Shown piece by piece: positions 33,586 to 43,785 of a stretch of DNA of 64,000 nt (its first letter is position 1; each line of letters opens with the position of its first letter). The DNA comes from Variovorax paradoxus (GTDB lineage: Bacteria; Pseudomonadota; Gammaproteobacteria; Burkholderiales; Burkholderiaceae_C): assembly GCF_009498455.1 (NCBI RefSeq), contig NZ_CP045644.1, forward strand, positions 6,141,001 to 6,205,000, read 5' to 3'. Under the pieces are notes generated by a model. The model saw only the letters and a program-made list of their open reading frames with translations. It ran no database searches and was not told the DNA's origin. A program made the translations under genes and the position numbers.

Positions 33586-34680
33586 TCAGTACGACACGAT
33601 GAGGCCGCTGACGAGCAATGCGGCAAAAAGTGTGCATACGCTGCGCAGCGAGGCCGGCCGGGCTTCGACCTCCCGGTACAGCAGCACCGCGGCGCCCACC
33701 GACAGGCCGAAGGTCGCGACCATGCCGAGCAGATCGACCCACGGCCCGTGCGGCCCCAGCGCCGCCACCAGCGCATTCACGGCGAGCAGCACGGGGAAAT
33801 GGATCAGGAACAGCGAATAAGAAATGCGGCCCAGCTGCTGCAGCGGCACGGCAGCTGCGGGCCAGTGCGCGGGCGACAGCCATTGCCGGCGTTGCGCCAC
33901 GGCGATGAGCAGCGCGGTGACCAGCGCGATGGCGATGCGGCTGCGCCAATCGATCATGAGCGCGCCCACGCCGACCAGCGCCAGCAGCGCGACGGCGCCG
34001 TGCCAGGTGCTGGCGCGCGTGGCACGGCCGACCCAGAAGGCCAGCATGCCGAGCCCGTAGGCGCCGAAGAAATAGAACGCCGTCTCGTCCAGCCGCGCGT
34101 GCCGGTTGAACAGCGCGAGCGAAGCCACCGCCACGAGGAACACCAGCGCCACGGGCGCCCAACGCGCGACCGAGGTGGGCTGGCGCAGCACGGCGGGCAA
34201 CCCGACCAGCGCGAGCGCCAGCGCGAACAGCTGGAAGTCGATGGCCACGTACCAGACACCGGTCGACAGCGACTCGTAATTCAGCAGGTCCTGCAGCAGC
34301 AGGCCGTGGGCCAGCATCTGGCCGAGGCCCGGCTCGGCCGGCACCACCTCTTCACCGAGCCATGGCCGTGCCACCTCGGCCACCAGCACGCACACCGTGA
34401 GCGCCGCGAGGTACGGCATGACCAGCCGGCCATAGCGCTGGAAGAGCCTGGACAGTGGCCGGTCCGCCCGAAGCATGCCGTCGGGCGCGAGGCTCGCCGC
34501 GGCGAGAAAGCCGGCGATCACGAGGAACACCTGCACCGCGAGCCGGCCATCGTCCGCCAGCCAGCCGAAGAAATTGGGCGCGAGCACCTGCGCGCCGGCC
34601 GGCATCGGGCCATAGCGCGCGAGGTGGTGCCCGACGATCAGCGCACAGGCCAGGCCCTTGACCACGTCGAGCAGCGGCAT
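33586..34680 (-). CDS. Acyltransferase-3 family membrane protein
   Basis: A 364-residue polytopic protein with about ten hydrophobic segments. It shows the acyltransferase_3 pattern, with the catalytic His region DVVKGLACALIVGHHLARY at the N-terminus and a YSLFLIHFPVLL segment near the end. These enzymes O-acetylate or otherwise acylate sugars and lipids in the envelope. The ATG giving MPLLDVVKG is used here; a TTG overlapping the preceding stop codon (TTGA) would add 24 residues and is a fair alternative. No glycan gene lies nearby, so the target is unknown. Confidence 0.82.
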   Translation of the reverse strand: MPLLDVVKGLACALIVGHHLARYGPMPAGAQVLAPNFFGWLADDGRLAVQVFLVIAGFLAAASLAPDGMLRADRPLSRLFQRYGRLVMPYLAALTVCVLVAEVARPWLGEEVVPAEPGLGQMLAHGLLLQDLLNYESLSTGVWYVAIDFQLFALALALVGLPAVLRQPTSVARWAPVALVFLVAVASLALFNRHARLDETAFYFFGAYGLGMLAFWVGRATRASTWHGAVALLALVGVGALMIDWRSRIAIALVTALLIAVAQRRQWLSPAHWPAAAVPLQQLGRISYSLFLIHFPVLLAVNALVAALGPHGPWVDLLGMVATFGLSVGAAVLLYREVEARPASLRSVCTLFAALLVSGLIVSY

Positions 34681-34748
34681 GCGCGCCTGCCGCGCCGTCG
34701 CGGGCGCCCCGCTGACCGCGACGGTCGCTGCCGTTGCGTGCGAACCGC

Positions 34749-35711
34749 TCAAAGCGCCAATCGCTGTCGTGCTTCCTGGTACTCGCGCTTGAGCTTCTCG
34801 ATGAAGGCGCCTGCGCTCGCCACTTCGGTGATCGCGCCAATGCCCTGGCCCGAGCCCCAGATGTCTTTCCAGGCCTTGGCCTTGCTGCCCTCGCCGCCGC
34901 CGAAGTTCATGGTCGTCACGTCGCCTTCGGGCAGGTTGGCCGGGTCCATGCCGGCCTTGACGATGCTGGGCGCGAGGTAGTTGCCGTGCACGCCGGTGAA
35001 CAGGCTCGAATAGACGATGTCGTCCGAGTTGCCGTCCACGATGGCCTGCTTGTACTCGTCGCTCGCGCGCGCTTCTTCGGTCGCGATGAAGGCGGTGCCG
35101 ATGTAGGCGAAGTCGGCGCCCATGGCCTGCGCCGCGAGCACCGCGCCGCCGGAGGCGATGGAGCCCGACAGCGCGATCGGGCCGTCGAACCACTGGCGGA
35201 TTTCCTGCACCAGCGCGAACGGGCTCTTCACGCCCGCATGGCCGCCGGCACCGGCCGCCACGGCGATGATGCCGTCGGCGCCCTTCTCGATCGCCTTCTG
35301 CGCGAACTTGTTGTTGATGATGTCGTGCAGCGTCACGCCGCCGTAGCTGTGCACCGCGTCGTTCACGTCGGTGCGCGCGCCCAGCGAGGTGATGACGATC
35401 GGCACCTTGTACTTCACGACCATCTCCATGTCGTGCTCCAGGCGGTCGTTGCTCTTGTGCACGATCTGGTTGATGGCGAAGGGCGCGGCCGGCTTGTCGG
35501 GGTTGGCCTTGTTGTAGGCCGCGAGCTCTTCGGTGATCTCGATCAGCCACTCTTCGAGTTGCGCGGCCGGGCGGGCGTTGAGCGCCGGCATCGAGCCGAC
35601 CACGCCGGCCTTGCATTGCGCGATCACGAGCTTGGGGTTGCTGATGATGAACAGCGGCGAGCCGATGATCGGCAGCGGCAGGTTCGCCAGGACAGAAGGC
35701 AGCTTGGACAT
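34749..35711 (-). CDS. Nitronate monooxygenase (2-nitropropane dioxygenase family)
   Basis: A 320-residue FMN-dependent TIM-barrel enzyme that oxidises alkyl nitronates such as propionate 3-nitronate. Motifs include PIIGSPLFIISNPKLVIAQ at the start, ITSLGARTDVNDAVHSYGG, the phosphate-binding GADGIIAVAAGAGGHAG (about 143-159), LSGSIASGGAVLAAQAMGADFAYIGTAF (about 180-207), and MNFGGGEGSKAKAWKDIWGSGQGIG. Many family members in beta-oxidation settings are of uncertain substrate. It follows the acyl-CoA dehydrogenase gene on the same strand with a hairpin between. Confidence 0.88.
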   Translation of the reverse strand: MSKLPSVLANLPLPIIGSPLFIISNPKLVIAQCKAGVVGSMPALNARPAAQLEEWLIEITEELAAYNKANPDKPAAPFAINQIVHKSNDRLEHDMEMVVKYKVPIVITSLGARTDVNDAVHSYGGVTLHDIINNKFAQKAIEKGADGIIAVAAGAGGHAGVKSPFALVQEIRQWFDGPIALSGSIASGGAVLAAQAMGADFAYIGTAFIATEEARASDEYKQAIVDGNSDDIVYSSLFTGVHGNYLAPSIVKAGMDPANLPEGDVTTMNFGGGEGSKAKAWKDIWGSGQGIGAITEVASAGAFIEKLKREYQEARQRLAL

Positions 35712-35751
35712 GTCGTCTCCGGGAAGGGGTTCGGTTTTATAAGAGCAAGGG

Positions 35752-35784
35752 GCCGCTGCCGCCCGTCAGGTGGGCGACAGCGGC
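35752..35784 (-). terminator. Hairpin between acyl-CoA dehydrogenase and nitronate monooxygenase genes
   Basis: GCCGCTG (35752-35758) pairs with CAGCGGC (35778-35784), with an inner CGCCC/GGGCG stem. It begins just past the dehydrogenase stop codon. No T-run follows on the minus strand, so it may be an attenuator or an mRNA-stabilising stem; a TATAAA-like element lies beyond it, before the nitronate monooxygenase ATG. Confidence 0.45.
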
Positions 35785-35791
35785 AGGCGCG

Positions 35792-37582
35792 TCAGAACGC
35801 GTCGAGCGCCAGCGCCGTGACGCTGTCGGCGCCTTCGACGATGCTGTCGCGAATGCCCGGCACCTTGTTCAGGATGTGCTCGGCGTAGAAGCGCGCGGTG
35901 GCGATCTTGGCCTGCATGAAGGCGACGTCGACGTTGTGCGAGGCCTGGTCCTGCGCCACGATGAGCGAACGCGCGAGCTGCCAGCCGGCCACGAGGTTGC
36001 CCGCGAGCATGAGGTACGGCACGCTGCCCGAGAACACGGCATTCGGCGAAGCCTTGGTCTGGCCGGCGACGAAGTCGACCACGTCGATGAACGCCAGGCG
36101 CGCGGCGGTCAGGCGCTTGAGGACGGCTGCGGCCGCAGCGCTGTCGCTCTTGGCGAGCTCGGCTTCGGTCTTCTCGATCTGCGCGGCAATCGCCTTGGCC
36201 GTCTGGCCGCCGTCGCGCGCGGTCTTGCGGCCCACGAGGTCGTTGGCCTGGATCGCGGTGGTGCCTTCGTAGATCGTCAGGATCTTCGCGTCGCGGTAGT
36301 ACTGCGCCGCGCCCGTCTCCTCGATGAATCCCATGCCGCCGTGCACCTGCACGCCCAGCGAGGTCACTTCGAGGCTCATCTCGGTGCTGTAGCCCTTCAC
36401 GAGCGGCACCATGAATTCGTAGAAGGCCTGGTTCTGCTTGCGCGCGTCGGCATCGGGATGGTGGTGCGCGGCGTCGTACGCAGCGGCGGCCACCGAGGCC
36501 ATCGCGCGGCAGCCTTCGGTGTAGGCACGCATCGTCATCAGCATGCGTTTCACGTCCGGGTGATGAATGATGGGCGCGCTGGCGTTGATCGAGCCATCGA
36601 CGGGGCGGCTCTGCACGCGGTCTTTCGCGTAGGCCACGGCGTGCTGGTAGGCACGCTCGGCAATCGCGATGCCCTGCATGCCGACGGCGTAGCGGGCCGA
36701 GTTCATCATGATGAACATGTACTCGAGGCCGCGGTTCTCCTGGCCCACGAGATAGCCGACGGCGCCGCCGTGGTCGCCGTACTGCAGCACGGCGGTCGGC
36801 GAAGCCTTGATGCCCATCTTGTGCTCGATGCTCACGCAGTGCACGTCGTTGCGTGCTCCGAGCGAACCGTCGGCGTCGACCATGAACTTCGGCACCACGA
36901 ACAGGCTGATGCCCTTCACGCCTTCAGGCGCGCCGGTCACGCGGGCCAGCACGAGGTGCACGATGTTCTCGGCCATGTCGTGCTCACCGTAGGTGATGAA
37001 GATCTTGGTGCCGAACACCTTGTAGGTGCCGTCGGGCTGCGGCTCGGCGCGGCTGCGCACCATGGCCAGGTCGCTGCCGGCCTGCGGCTCGGTGAGGTTC
37101 ATCGTGCCGGTCCACTGGCCGCTCACGAGCTTCTCGAGGTAGATGGCCTTGAGCTCGTCGGAGCCGGCGGTGAGCAGCGCCTCGATGGCGCCGTCGCTCA
37201 GCAGCGGGCACAGCGCGAAGCTCATGTTGGCCGAGTTGAGCATTTCGCCGCAGGCCGCGCCGATGGTCTTGGGCAGGCCCTGGCCGCCGAAGTCCGCCGG
37301 ATGCTGCAAGCCTTGCCAGCCGCCCGACACGTACTGCGCGAAGGCGTCCTTGAAGCCCTTGCTGGTGGTGACCTCGCCGTCCTTGAAAGACGAGGGGTTG
37401 CGGTCGCCTTCGACGTTCAGCGGCGCCACCACGTCCTGGTTGAAGCGCGCGCACTCTTCGAGCACGGCCTGTGCGGTTTCGAGGCCGGCGTCTTCAAAGC
37501 CGGGCAGCTTGGCGATCTCGCCGATGTTGGCCAGGTGCTCGATGTCGAACAGCATGTCCTTGAGGGGGGCGGTGTAGCTCAT
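35792..37582 (-). CDS. Acyl-CoA dehydrogenase with extended C-terminus
   Basis: A 596-residue FAD enzyme of the long AcdA/DmdC-like type. The core has [23 protein letters not shown] (about 155-177), [14 protein letters not shown], and [42 protein letters not shown] (about 418-459), where Glu in YEGTT is the catalytic base. A C-terminal helical domain (about 475-590) is specific to this group. It passes electrons to the ETF encoded just upstream. The start [19 protein letters not shown] is the family N-terminus. Substrate chain length cannot be told from sequence. Confidence 0.93.
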   Translation of the reverse strand: MSYTAPLKDMLFDIEHLANIGEIAKLPGFEDAGLETAQAVLEECARFNQDVVAPLNVEGDRNPSSFKDGEVTTSKGFKDAFAQYVSGGWQGLQHPADFGGQGLPKTIGAACGEMLNSANMSFALCPLLSDGAIEALLTAGSDELKAIYLEKLVSGQWTGTMNLTEPQAGSDLAMVRSRAEPQPDGTYKVFGTKIFITYGEHDMAENIVHLVLARVTGAPEGVKGISLFVVPKFMVDADGSLGARNDVHCVSIEHKMGIKASPTAVLQYGDHGGAVGYLVGQENRGLEYMFIMMNSARYAVGMQGIAIAERAYQHAVAYAKDRVQSRPVDGSINASAPIIHHPDVKRMLMTMRAYTEGCRAMASVAAAAYDAAHHHPDADARKQNQAFYEFMVPLVKGYSTEMSLEVTSLGVQVHGGMGFIEETGAAQYYRDAKILTIYEGTTAIQANDLVGRKTARDGGQTAKAIAAQIEKTEAELAKSDSAAAAAVLKRLTAARLAFIDVVDFVAGQTKASPNAVFSGSVPYLMLAGNLVAGWQLARSLIVAQDQASHNVDVAFMQAKIATARFYAEHILNKVPGIRDSIVEGADSVTALALDAF

Positions 37583-37622
37583 GTCTCTTCTCTCCAGGGG
37601 CCGCGGCGTATGCGGCAGATGT

Positions 37623-37648
37623 AAAAAAGGCATCGCGAACGATGCCTT
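37623..37648 (-). terminator. Intrinsic terminator of the etfBA unit
   Basis: On the minus strand AAGGCATCG (37648-37640) and CGATGCCTT (37635-37627) form a perfect 9-bp stem with a 4-nt loop, followed by six Ts. It lies 22 nt past the etfA stop codon and 41 nt before the acyl-CoA dehydrogenase ATG. This separates etfBA from the downstream genes. Confidence 0.88.
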
Positions 37649-37670
37649 CTGGCTCCATGCGCTGAAGCGA

Positions 37671-38603
37671 TCAGAGCGCCTTCACGAGTTCCGGCACGGC
37701 CGTGAACAGGTCGGCCACGAGGCCGTAGTCGGCCACCGAGAAGATCGGCGCCTCTTCGTCCTTGTTGATCGCGACGATGACCTTCGAGTCCTTCATGCCG
37801 GCCAAGTGCTGGATGGCGCCCGAGATGCCTGCGGCGATGTACAGCTGCGGCGCAACGATCTTGCCGGTCTGGCCCACTTGCCAGTCGTTCGGGGCGTAGC
37901 CTGCGTCCACTGCGGCGCGGCTGGCGCCGAGGCCGGCGTTGAGCTTGTCGGCCAGCGGGGCCATCACTTCGGTGAACTTCTCGGCGCTGCCCAGCGCGCG
38001 GCCACCGGAGACGATGATCTTGGCGGCGGTCAGTTCGGGGCGCTCGCTCTTCGTGACTTCACGGCCCACGAAGCTGCTCTTGCCGCTGTCTGCAACGCCT
38101 TCAGCCGTTTCGATCGCTGCGCTGCCACCGGTGGCGGCTGCGGCGTCGAAGCCGGTCGTACGAACCGTGATCACCTTGGTGGCGTCGGTGCTCTGCACGG
38201 TGGCGATCGCGTTGCCGGCGTAGATCGGGCGCTCGAAGGTGTCGGGGCTGTCGACCTTGGTGATGTCGCTGATCTGCGCCACATCGAGCTTGGCGGCCAC
38301 GCGCGGAGCGACGTTCTTGCCGTTGGCGGTCGAGGGGAACAGGATGTGGCTGTAGTTCGCTGCGATTGCGAGCACTTGAGCAGCGACGTTCTCGGCGAGG
38401 TTTTCAGCGAGGCTCGGGCTGTCGGCAGCGATGACCTTGGACACGCCGGCGATCTGCGCGGCGGCCTTGGCGGCTTCGGCGGCGTTGGCACCGGCCACGA
38501 GGATGTGGACGTCGCCACCGCAAGCCAGGGCTGCAGTCACGGTGTTGAGGGTGGCCGGCTTGATGCTGGCGTGGTCGTGTTCGGCAATGACGAGTGCGGT
38601 CAT
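37671..38603 (-). CDS. etfA: Electron transfer flavoprotein alpha subunit
   Basis: A 310-residue subunit. The conserved C-terminal FAD-binding region is clear: [73 protein letters not shown] (about 198-268, given by its key residues Arg, Gln-Thr-Gly and the ISGAIQH run). With EtfB it collects electrons from acyl-CoA dehydrogenases and passes them to ETF-quinone oxidoreductase. It follows etfB by 13 nt and ends at a strong terminator. The neighbouring dehydrogenase is a likely donor. Confidence 0.96.
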   Translation of the reverse strand: MTALVIAEHDHASIKPATLNTVTAALACGGDVHILVAGANAAEAAKAAAQIAGVSKVIAADSPSLAENLAENVAAQVLAIAANYSHILFPSTANGKNVAPRVAAKLDVAQISDITKVDSPDTFERPIYAGNAIATVQSTDATKVITVRTTGFDAAAATGGSAAIETAEGVADSGKSSFVGREVTKSERPELTAAKIIVSGGRALGSAEKFTEVMAPLADKLNAGLGASRAAVDAGYAPNDWQVGQTGKIVAPQLYIAAGISGAIQHLAGMKDSKVIVAINKDEEAPIFSVADYGLVADLFTAVPELVKAL

Positions 38604-38616
38604 GTTCGTTTCTTCC

Positions 38617-39366
38617 TCAGATCACTTTGGCTTCGTTCTTGAGCTTGTCCACCAGGGTGGCAACGTCAGGCACCTTGATGCCTGCACCGCGCTTCGGCGG
38701 CTCGCTGACCTTCAGTGTCTTCAGGCGGGGCTTGACGTCCACGCCCAGGTCTTCAGGCTTGAAGACGTCGAGCTGTTTCTTCTTGGCCTTCATGATGTTG
38801 GGCAGCGTGACATAGCGCGGCTCGTTCAGGCGCAAGTCGGTCGTGATGACCGCGGGCAGCGTGAGCGTCAGCGTTTCCATGCCGCCGTCGACTTCGCGAG
38901 CGACGGTGACCTTGTCGGCTGCGAGCTCGACCTTCGAGGCGAAGGTGGCTTGGGGCAGGTCGGCCAGCGCAGCCAGCATCTGGCCGGTCTGGTTGGCGTC
39001 GTCGTCGATCGCTTGCTTGCCGAGGATGATCAGCTGGGGTTGTTCCTTGTCGACCAGCGCTTTCAGCAGCTTGGCAACCGCCAACGGCTGCAGCTCTTCG
39101 GTGGTCTCGACCAGGATGCCGCGATCAGCACCGATGGCCATCGCGGTGCGCAGGGTTTCCTGGCACTTGGCGTCACCGCACGAGACGGCGATGACTTCGG
39201 TCACGAGGCCCTTTTCCTTCAGCCGCACCGCTTCTTCGACAGCGATCTCGTCGAAGGGGTTCATGCTCATCTTGACGTTGGCAATGTCCACCCCGGTGCC
39301 GTCGCTCTTGACGCGCACCTTCACGTTGTAATCGACGACCCGTTTGACAGGCACAAGAACCTTCAT
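38617..39366 (-). CDS. etfB: Electron transfer flavoprotein beta subunit
   Basis: A 249-residue subunit starting [22 protein letters not shown]. The AMP-binding region is [26 protein letters not shown] (about 64-89), and the recognition-loop signature is near [11 protein letters not shown] and later [28 protein letters not shown] (about 175-202). It partners with EtfA. First gene of a two-gene unit, with a long leader of about 130 nt and a -10-like TATAAT upstream. Confidence 0.96.
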   Translation of the reverse strand: MKVLVPVKRVVDYNVKVRVKSDGTGVDIANVKMSMNPFDEIAVEEAVRLKEKGLVTEVIAVSCGDAKCQETLRTAMAIGADRGILVETTEELQPLAVAKLLKALVDKEQPQLIILGKQAIDDDANQTGQMLAALADLPQATFASKVELAADKVTVAREVDGGMETLTLTLPAVITTDLRLNEPRYVTLPNIMKAKKKQLDVFKPEDLGVDVKPRLKTLKVSEPPKRGAGIKVPDVATLVDKLKNEAKVI

Positions 39367-39501
39367 TGACTTGACTCCATTGGATTGCAAAAAGGGGGGC
39401 TTCGAGAGCAGCCGGCCATTTTAGGACGCCAGCCTTGGCTGCTACTCCATTCTTCTTGTCGGCCTCGAAGGCCGAAAAAAGAACGATCGTGCTTTTCCGT
39501 G

Positions 39502-39507
39502 ATTATA
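39502..39507 (-). promoter_or_regulatory. Candidate -10 element for etfBA
   Basis: A consensus TATAAT on the minus strand overlaps the mscS stop codon, about 135 nt before the etfB ATG. No good -35 is visible 17 nt upstream, so this is a tentative promoter. If used, the leader would include a 7-bp hairpin (39459-39475). Confidence 0.3.
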
Positions 39508-40807
39508 AAACAGCGGGAGGCGCTGCGGCCACACCCGCCGGCAAAGATTCCACTCGCAGCACCCGCTGCGGATAGGGAATGTCAATGCGGGCGGCCCGCA
39601 GTCCTTCGAGGATGGCGATGTTGATGGCCGAGCGCACGTTGTCCTTGCCCTTGTCAGGGTCGGCGACCCAGAAGTTCAGGCTGAACTCCAGGCCGTCGGG
39701 CGCGAAGGTGACGAGGTAGGCCACGGGCGCCGGGTCGGTCATGACGCGCGGCTGGGCCTTGGCGGCGTCGCACAAAATGCCCTGCACCTGCGCCACGTCG
39801 CTCTCGTAGCCGACGACGATGTTGGTCGCGATGTTGAACTTGCGGTCGGCCAGCGACAGGTTCTCGACCCGGCTGGTGATGAGCGATTCGTTCGGCACGA
39901 TGGCCTCGCGCCCGTTGCCCGCGCGAATGAGCGTGTAGCGCGTCTTGATGTCGGTGATGCGACCCTCGAAGGTGTCAACCTTCACGTTGTCGCCGATGCG
40001 GATCGAGCGCTCCAGCAGGATCACGAAGCCGCTCACGTAGTTGGCCGCCAGCTTCTGCAGGCCGAAGCCCAGGCCCACGCCGAGCGCACCGCCCAGCACC
40101 GACAGCGCCGTGAGGTCGACCCCCACCGCCGACAGCGCAAACAAGAGGCCGATCAGCAGCAAAAAGGCGCGCACCGCATTCGACGCCACCTTGCGCATCG
40201 ACAGGTCGCTCACGGCCTCGCGCAGGATGCGTTTTTCGATGGTGCTGGCGATCCACAGCGCGACCATCAGCACCAACCCGGCCGACAGCGCGCCCTGGAT
40301 GATGGTCTGCAGGCTCACGCGGGTCTTGCCGAAGGCCAGCGTGATGTCGTCGAGCTCGGCCAGCACGGGCGGCAGCAGGCCGACGATCCACAGGACGGCG
40401 GCGATCCAGGCCAGCCACGAGATCGTGCGTTCGATCAGCCGCACGAGGCTGGAGGTCGGGAACACGGCGCGCAGCACCCGCGCGAACAGCCGGATGACCG
40501 CCAGCGACAGGAACACCGGCACGGCGATGCGCAGCACCAGCACCACGGGCAGCACATCGAGCGCCACGCGGCGCGCGATACCGGTGAGCACCAGCGCGAG
40601 CAGCGGGAACAGCAGGCCGTCGAAGGTGCGCTCACCGAACCAGATCGAGTCTTTGGGCTGGTCGCGCCCGAACCATTTGCACACGGCCCATGCCACGGCC
40701 ACGCAGCTCACGAGCACGGCCAGTTCGATGCCCAGGCCGTGCGCGTCGACCTGTTTCAGGCGCAGAAGGAAGTCGTCGAAATTGAAAGTCATCGGTGAAA
40801 GAAACAT
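39503..40807 (-). CDS. MscS-family mechanosensitive channel
   Basis: A 434-residue inner-membrane channel that opens under tension during hypo-osmotic shock. Five or six hydrophobic segments precede the pore helix and beta domain, seen as VLGGALGVGLGFGLQKLAANYVSGFVILLERSIRIGD (about 237-274) followed by GRITDIKTRYTLIRAGNGREAIVPNESLI. It is longer than E. coli MscS (286), with extra N-terminal helices as in MscM-like proteins. The annotated ATG (MFLSPMTFN) and one 15 nt later (MTFNF) are both possible; neither has a good ribosome site. Confidence 0.9.
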   Translation of the reverse strand: MFLSPMTFNFDDFLLRLKQVDAHGLGIELAVLVSCVAVAWAVCKWFGRDQPKDSIWFGERTFDGLLFPLLALVLTGIARRVALDVLPVVLVLRIAVPVFLSLAVIRLFARVLRAVFPTSSLVRLIERTISWLAWIAAVLWIVGLLPPVLAELDDITLAFGKTRVSLQTIIQGALSAGLVLMVALWIASTIEKRILREAVSDLSMRKVASNAVRAFLLLIGLLFALSAVGVDLTALSVLGGALGVGLGFGLQKLAANYVSGFVILLERSIRIGDNVKVDTFEGRITDIKTRYTLIRAGNGREAIVPNESLITSRVENLSLADRKFNIATNIVVGYESDVAQVQGILCDAAKAQPRVMTDPAPVAYLVTFAPDGLEFSLNFWVADPDKGKDNVRSAINIAILEGLRAARIDIPYPQRVLRVESLPAGVAAAPPAVL

Positions 40808-40831
40808 GGCGCCCCGCGGGCGCCGTCTGCG

Positions 40832-41785
40832 TTAGAGGTCTGCCAGCACGCGGATGTGCGCTTCCACGCTGCGCGCCAGGGCGTCGAGGTGGTAGCCGCC
40901 TTCGAGCAGCGAGACGATGCGCCCGCGCGCATGGCGCTTGGCGACATCGCGCACGCGGCCGGTGATCCAGGCGAAGTCGTTTTCGTTGAGGCCGAGCTGA
41001 CCGAGTTCGTCTTCGCGGTGGGCGTCGAAACCGGCGCTGATGAAGACCATCTGCGGCTTGAAGGCGTCGAGCCGCGGCATCCAGATCGCCTCGACCAGCT
41101 CGCGCACGTCCATGCCCTTGGTGTAGGCCGGGATCGGCAGGTTGAGCATGTTCGAGGCCGGGTGCTCGGTGCCGCTGTACGGATAGAACGGATGCTGGAA
41201 GAACCCGACCATCAGCACGCGCGGGTCGTTCGACAGGATGTTCTCGGTGCCGTTGCCGTGGTGCACGTCGAAATCGACGATGGCCACGCGGTCCAGGCCG
41301 TGCACCTCAAGTGCGTGCCGCGCGGCAATGGCCACGTTGTTGAAGAAGCAGAAGCCCATGGCCTGCTCGCGGCAGGCATGGTGACCCGGCGGTCGCACGG
41401 GGCAGAAAGCGTTCTCGACCTCGCCAGCCATCACGGCATCGGTCGCCGCGACGGCGGCACCGGCGGCGCGGCGCGCGGCCAGCAGGGTGAATCGGGTCAG
41501 CACGGTGTCGGGGTCGACCTGTGCATGGTCGGGGCCACCAGCGGGGGCGTCGGCCACGAGGCGCTGCTGCAGCTCCTCGAGGTGTTCAACGTGCGCGTGG
41601 CTGTGGGCCCGGGTGATCTGTTCCAGCGTGGCCAGGGGCACTTCGCCCCGCGCCAGTGCGTCGCCGACGCCGGTCAAAAGCAACCGGTCTTCGATGGCAT
41701 CCAGCCGCTCAGGGCATTCGGGATGCCCGTTGCCCATGTCGTGCTTCCAGAAGTCGCGATGCGTGAAGTAGCCTGTCTTGCCCAT
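40832..41785 (-). CDS. Histone-deacetylase-like amidohydrolase
   Basis: A 317-residue zinc hydrolase of the HDAC/AcuC/APAH superfamily. The tandem His135-His136 are in VRPPGHHA, zinc ligands Asp173 and His175 in DFDVHHGNGT, and a further Asp in FISAGFDAH. Bacterial members deacetylate acetylpolyamines or small amides. The class II-like N-terminus (MGKTGYFTHRDFWKHDMGNGHPECPERL) suggests an acetylpolyamine amidohydrolase or HDAH-like enzyme. It is divergent from the MoxR operon with 77 nt between starts. Physiological substrate is not certain. Confidence 0.9.
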   Translation of the reverse strand: MGKTGYFTHRDFWKHDMGNGHPECPERLDAIEDRLLLTGVGDALARGEVPLATLEQITRAHSHAHVEHLEELQQRLVADAPAGGPDHAQVDPDTVLTRFTLLAARRAAGAAVAATDAVMAGEVENAFCPVRPPGHHACREQAMGFCFFNNVAIAARHALEVHGLDRVAIVDFDVHHGNGTENILSNDPRVLMVGFFQHPFYPYSGTEHPASNMLNLPIPAYTKGMDVRELVEAIWMPRLDAFKPQMVFISAGFDAHREDELGQLGLNENDFAWITGRVRDVAKRHARGRIVSLLEGGYHLDALARSVEAHIRVLADL

Positions 41786-41862
41786 CTCTCGCCGTGTCTC
41801 GTGTCGTCGCGTCTAGACCTCACACGGCATGGGGCCGCAGGGTCTTACGGTATCGTTTGCAT

Positions 41863-42795
41863 ATGGATACAAATATGGACGTAGCCGCGAAGCTAGCCTC
41901 TTTGCTGAGTCAGCTTAACACGGTGATTGTTGGCAAAGATGCCCAAGTGCGCGACTGCGTGGCCTGTTTGCTGGCCGGCGGACACCTGCTGATCGAGGAC
42001 GTGCCGGGGGTCGGCAAGACCACCCTGGCGCATGCGCTCTCGCACACTTTCGGCCTTCAGTTCTCGCGCGTGCAGTTCACGGCCGACCTGATGCCGGGCG
42101 ACCTGTCGGGCGTGGCGATCTACGACCGGGGCCAGCAGGCCTTCGTGTTCCACCCCGGGCCGATCTTTGCGCAGGTGCTTCTGGCCGACGAAATCAACCG
42201 CGCCAGCCCCAAGACCCAGAGCGCGCTGCTCGAGGCGATGGAAGAAAAGCAGGTCACGGTCGAGGGCGAGACCCGCCCCCTGCCCTCGCCCTTCTTTGTG
42301 ATCGCCACGCAGAACCCGCAGGACCAGCTCGGCACCTTCGCGCTGCCCGAGTCGCAGCTCGACCGCTTCCTGATGCGCATCTCGCTGGGCTACCCCGACC
42401 GCGCCGCCGAGCGCCAGCTGCTTGCGGGCGCCGACCGCCGCGAGATGCTCGCCGGCCTGCCCGCCCTGTTGACCGCGGGCGAACTCACCGCCCTGCAGCA
42501 GCGCGTGCAGCAGGTGCATGCGGCCGAGCCGCTGCTGAACTACCTGCAGGACCTGATCGCCGCGACCCGCTCGGGCCGCTGGTTTTTGCAGGGCCTGTCG
42601 CCGCGCGCGGGCATCGCCGTGCTGCGCGCCGCCAAGGCGCAGGCGCTGCTGGCCAACCGCAACTACGTGGCGCCCGACGACATCCAGGCCGTGCTGCCGC
42701 AGACGATCGCGCACCGCCTCACGCCCGTGGGCGACGCGGGCCGCGGTGCGGTCGAACAGGTGCGCGCGATGATTGCCGCGGTGCCCTTGCCGTGA
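41863..42795 (+). CDS. MoxR-family AAA+ ATPase
   Basis: A 310-residue AAA+ chaperone-like ATPase. Walker A is DVPGVGKTT (about 46-54), Walker B is LLADEINRASPKTQSALLEAMEE (about 106-128), and sensor 1 is VIATQNPQDQLGTFALPESQLDRF. It starts at MDTNMDVAAK; a second ATG 12 nt on is possible. First gene of a MoxR-DUF58-transglutaminase unit, where MoxR proteins are thought to mature or remodel partner proteins carrying VWA or DUF58 domains. It overlaps the next gene by 4 nt. Confidence 0.92.
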   Translation: MDTNMDVAAKLASLLSQLNTVIVGKDAQVRDCVACLLAGGHLLIEDVPGVGKTTLAHALSHTFGLQFSRVQFTADLMPGDLSGVAIYDRGQQAFVFHPGPIFAQVLLADEINRASPKTQSALLEAMEEKQVTVEGETRPLPSPFFVIATQNPQDQLGTFALPESQLDRFLMRISLGYPDRAAERQLLAGADRREMLAGLPALLTAGELTALQQRVQQVHAAEPLLNYLQDLIAATRSGRWFLQGLSPRAGIAVLRAAKAQALLANRNYVAPDDIQAVLPQTIAHRLTPVGDAGRGAVEQVRAMIAAVPLP

Positions 42796-43772
42796 ACCGT
42801 GTCGGCGTCCTGCGCTCGCGCATCGACGGCTGGTTCCTTTCGCGCCGGCCGCCGTCGGACACGCTCGAGCTCACCCAGCGCAACGTCTACATCGTGCCGA
42901 CGCGCGCCGGCTGGACGCTGGCGGCCACGCTGCTGGTGCTGCTGGTGGCGTCGATCAACTACCAGCTCAACCTGGGCTACCTGCTCACCTTCCTGCTGGC
43001 AGGTTGCGTCGCGGTGGGCATGCATGTGTGCCACGCCACGCTGCGCGGGCTGGCGCTGCGCATGGTGCCGCCCGAGGCGCAGTTCGCGGGCGCCGCGGCG
43101 GTGTTCCGCGTGGTGCTGCACAACACGCGGCGCAGCGTGCGCTACGGCATCGGCATGGCCGTGCGCGGCAGCGGCCAGTGGGCCTGGACCGACGTGCCGG
43201 CCGAAGGCACGTCCACCGTGGAGATCGCCTTCCAGCCCGAGCGGCGCGGCCTGCACCCGGTGCCGCCGCTGACGGCCGAGACGCGCTTTCCGCTCGGCAC
43301 CTTTCGCGTGTGGACCGTCTGGCGGCCGGCCGCGCAGATGCTCGTGTACCCGACGCCCGAGGCCCATCCGCCGCCGCTGCCGCCGGGCGAACCGCTCTCG
43401 GGGCCCGCCGCCGCGTCGGCCGCGATGCGGGCACAGAACGCCGGCGAGTACGACGGCGTGCGCGCCTACCGCCGCGGCGACCCGCTCAAGCTCGTGGTCT
43501 GGAAGAAGGCCGCGCGCGCCCAGGCCAACGGCTCCGAAGACCTCGTGAGCCGCGACACGCAGCACACGCAGCGCGAAGAACTCTGGCTCGACGCGCAGGC
43601 CGCCGCACTGCCCGACACCGAGGCCCGCCTCTCGCGCCTGTGCGCCTGGGTGCTGATGGCCGACCGGCTCGGCGTCGACTACGGCGTGCGCGTCGCCGGG
43701 CGCACCGTGAAGCCGTCGCAGGGCGAAGCGCACCGGCGTGCCTGCCTGGAAGCGCTGGCGCTGTGCGCATGA
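42792..43772 (+). CDS. DUF58 protein
   Basis: A 326-residue protein with two membrane helices near the N-terminus (about 36-75) and a DUF58 domain shown by GEYDGVRAYRRGDPLKLVVWKKAAR (about 217-241). It begins at a GTG overlapping the MoxR stop codon. DUF58 proteins are VWA-like partners of MoxR ATPases; the exact function is unknown. The next gene, a transglutaminase, starts 13 nt later, and the three form a conserved unit across proteobacteria. Confidence 0.9.
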   Translation: MNRVGVLRSRIDGWFLSRRPPSDTLELTQRNVYIVPTRAGWTLAATLLVLLVASINYQLNLGYLLTFLLAGCVAVGMHVCHATLRGLALRMVPPEAQFAGAAAVFRVVLHNTRRSVRYGIGMAVRGSGQWAWTDVPAEGTSTVEIAFQPERRGLHPVPPLTAETRFPLGTFRVWTVWRPAAQMLVYPTPEAHPPPLPPGEPLSGPAAASAAMRAQNAGEYDGVRAYRRGDPLKLVVWKKAARAQANGSEDLVSRDTQHTQREELWLDAQAAALPDTEARLSRLCAWVLMADRLGVDYGVRVAGRTVKPSQGEAHRRACLEALALCA

Positions 43773-43785
43773 ACGAGGTCGCTGC

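Noticed and set aside
39459..39475. A 7-bp hairpin next to a run of As between mscS and etfB
   Set aside because: On the strand that carries the genes, the T-run comes before the hairpin, which is the wrong order for an intrinsic terminator. No gene on the other strand needs one.
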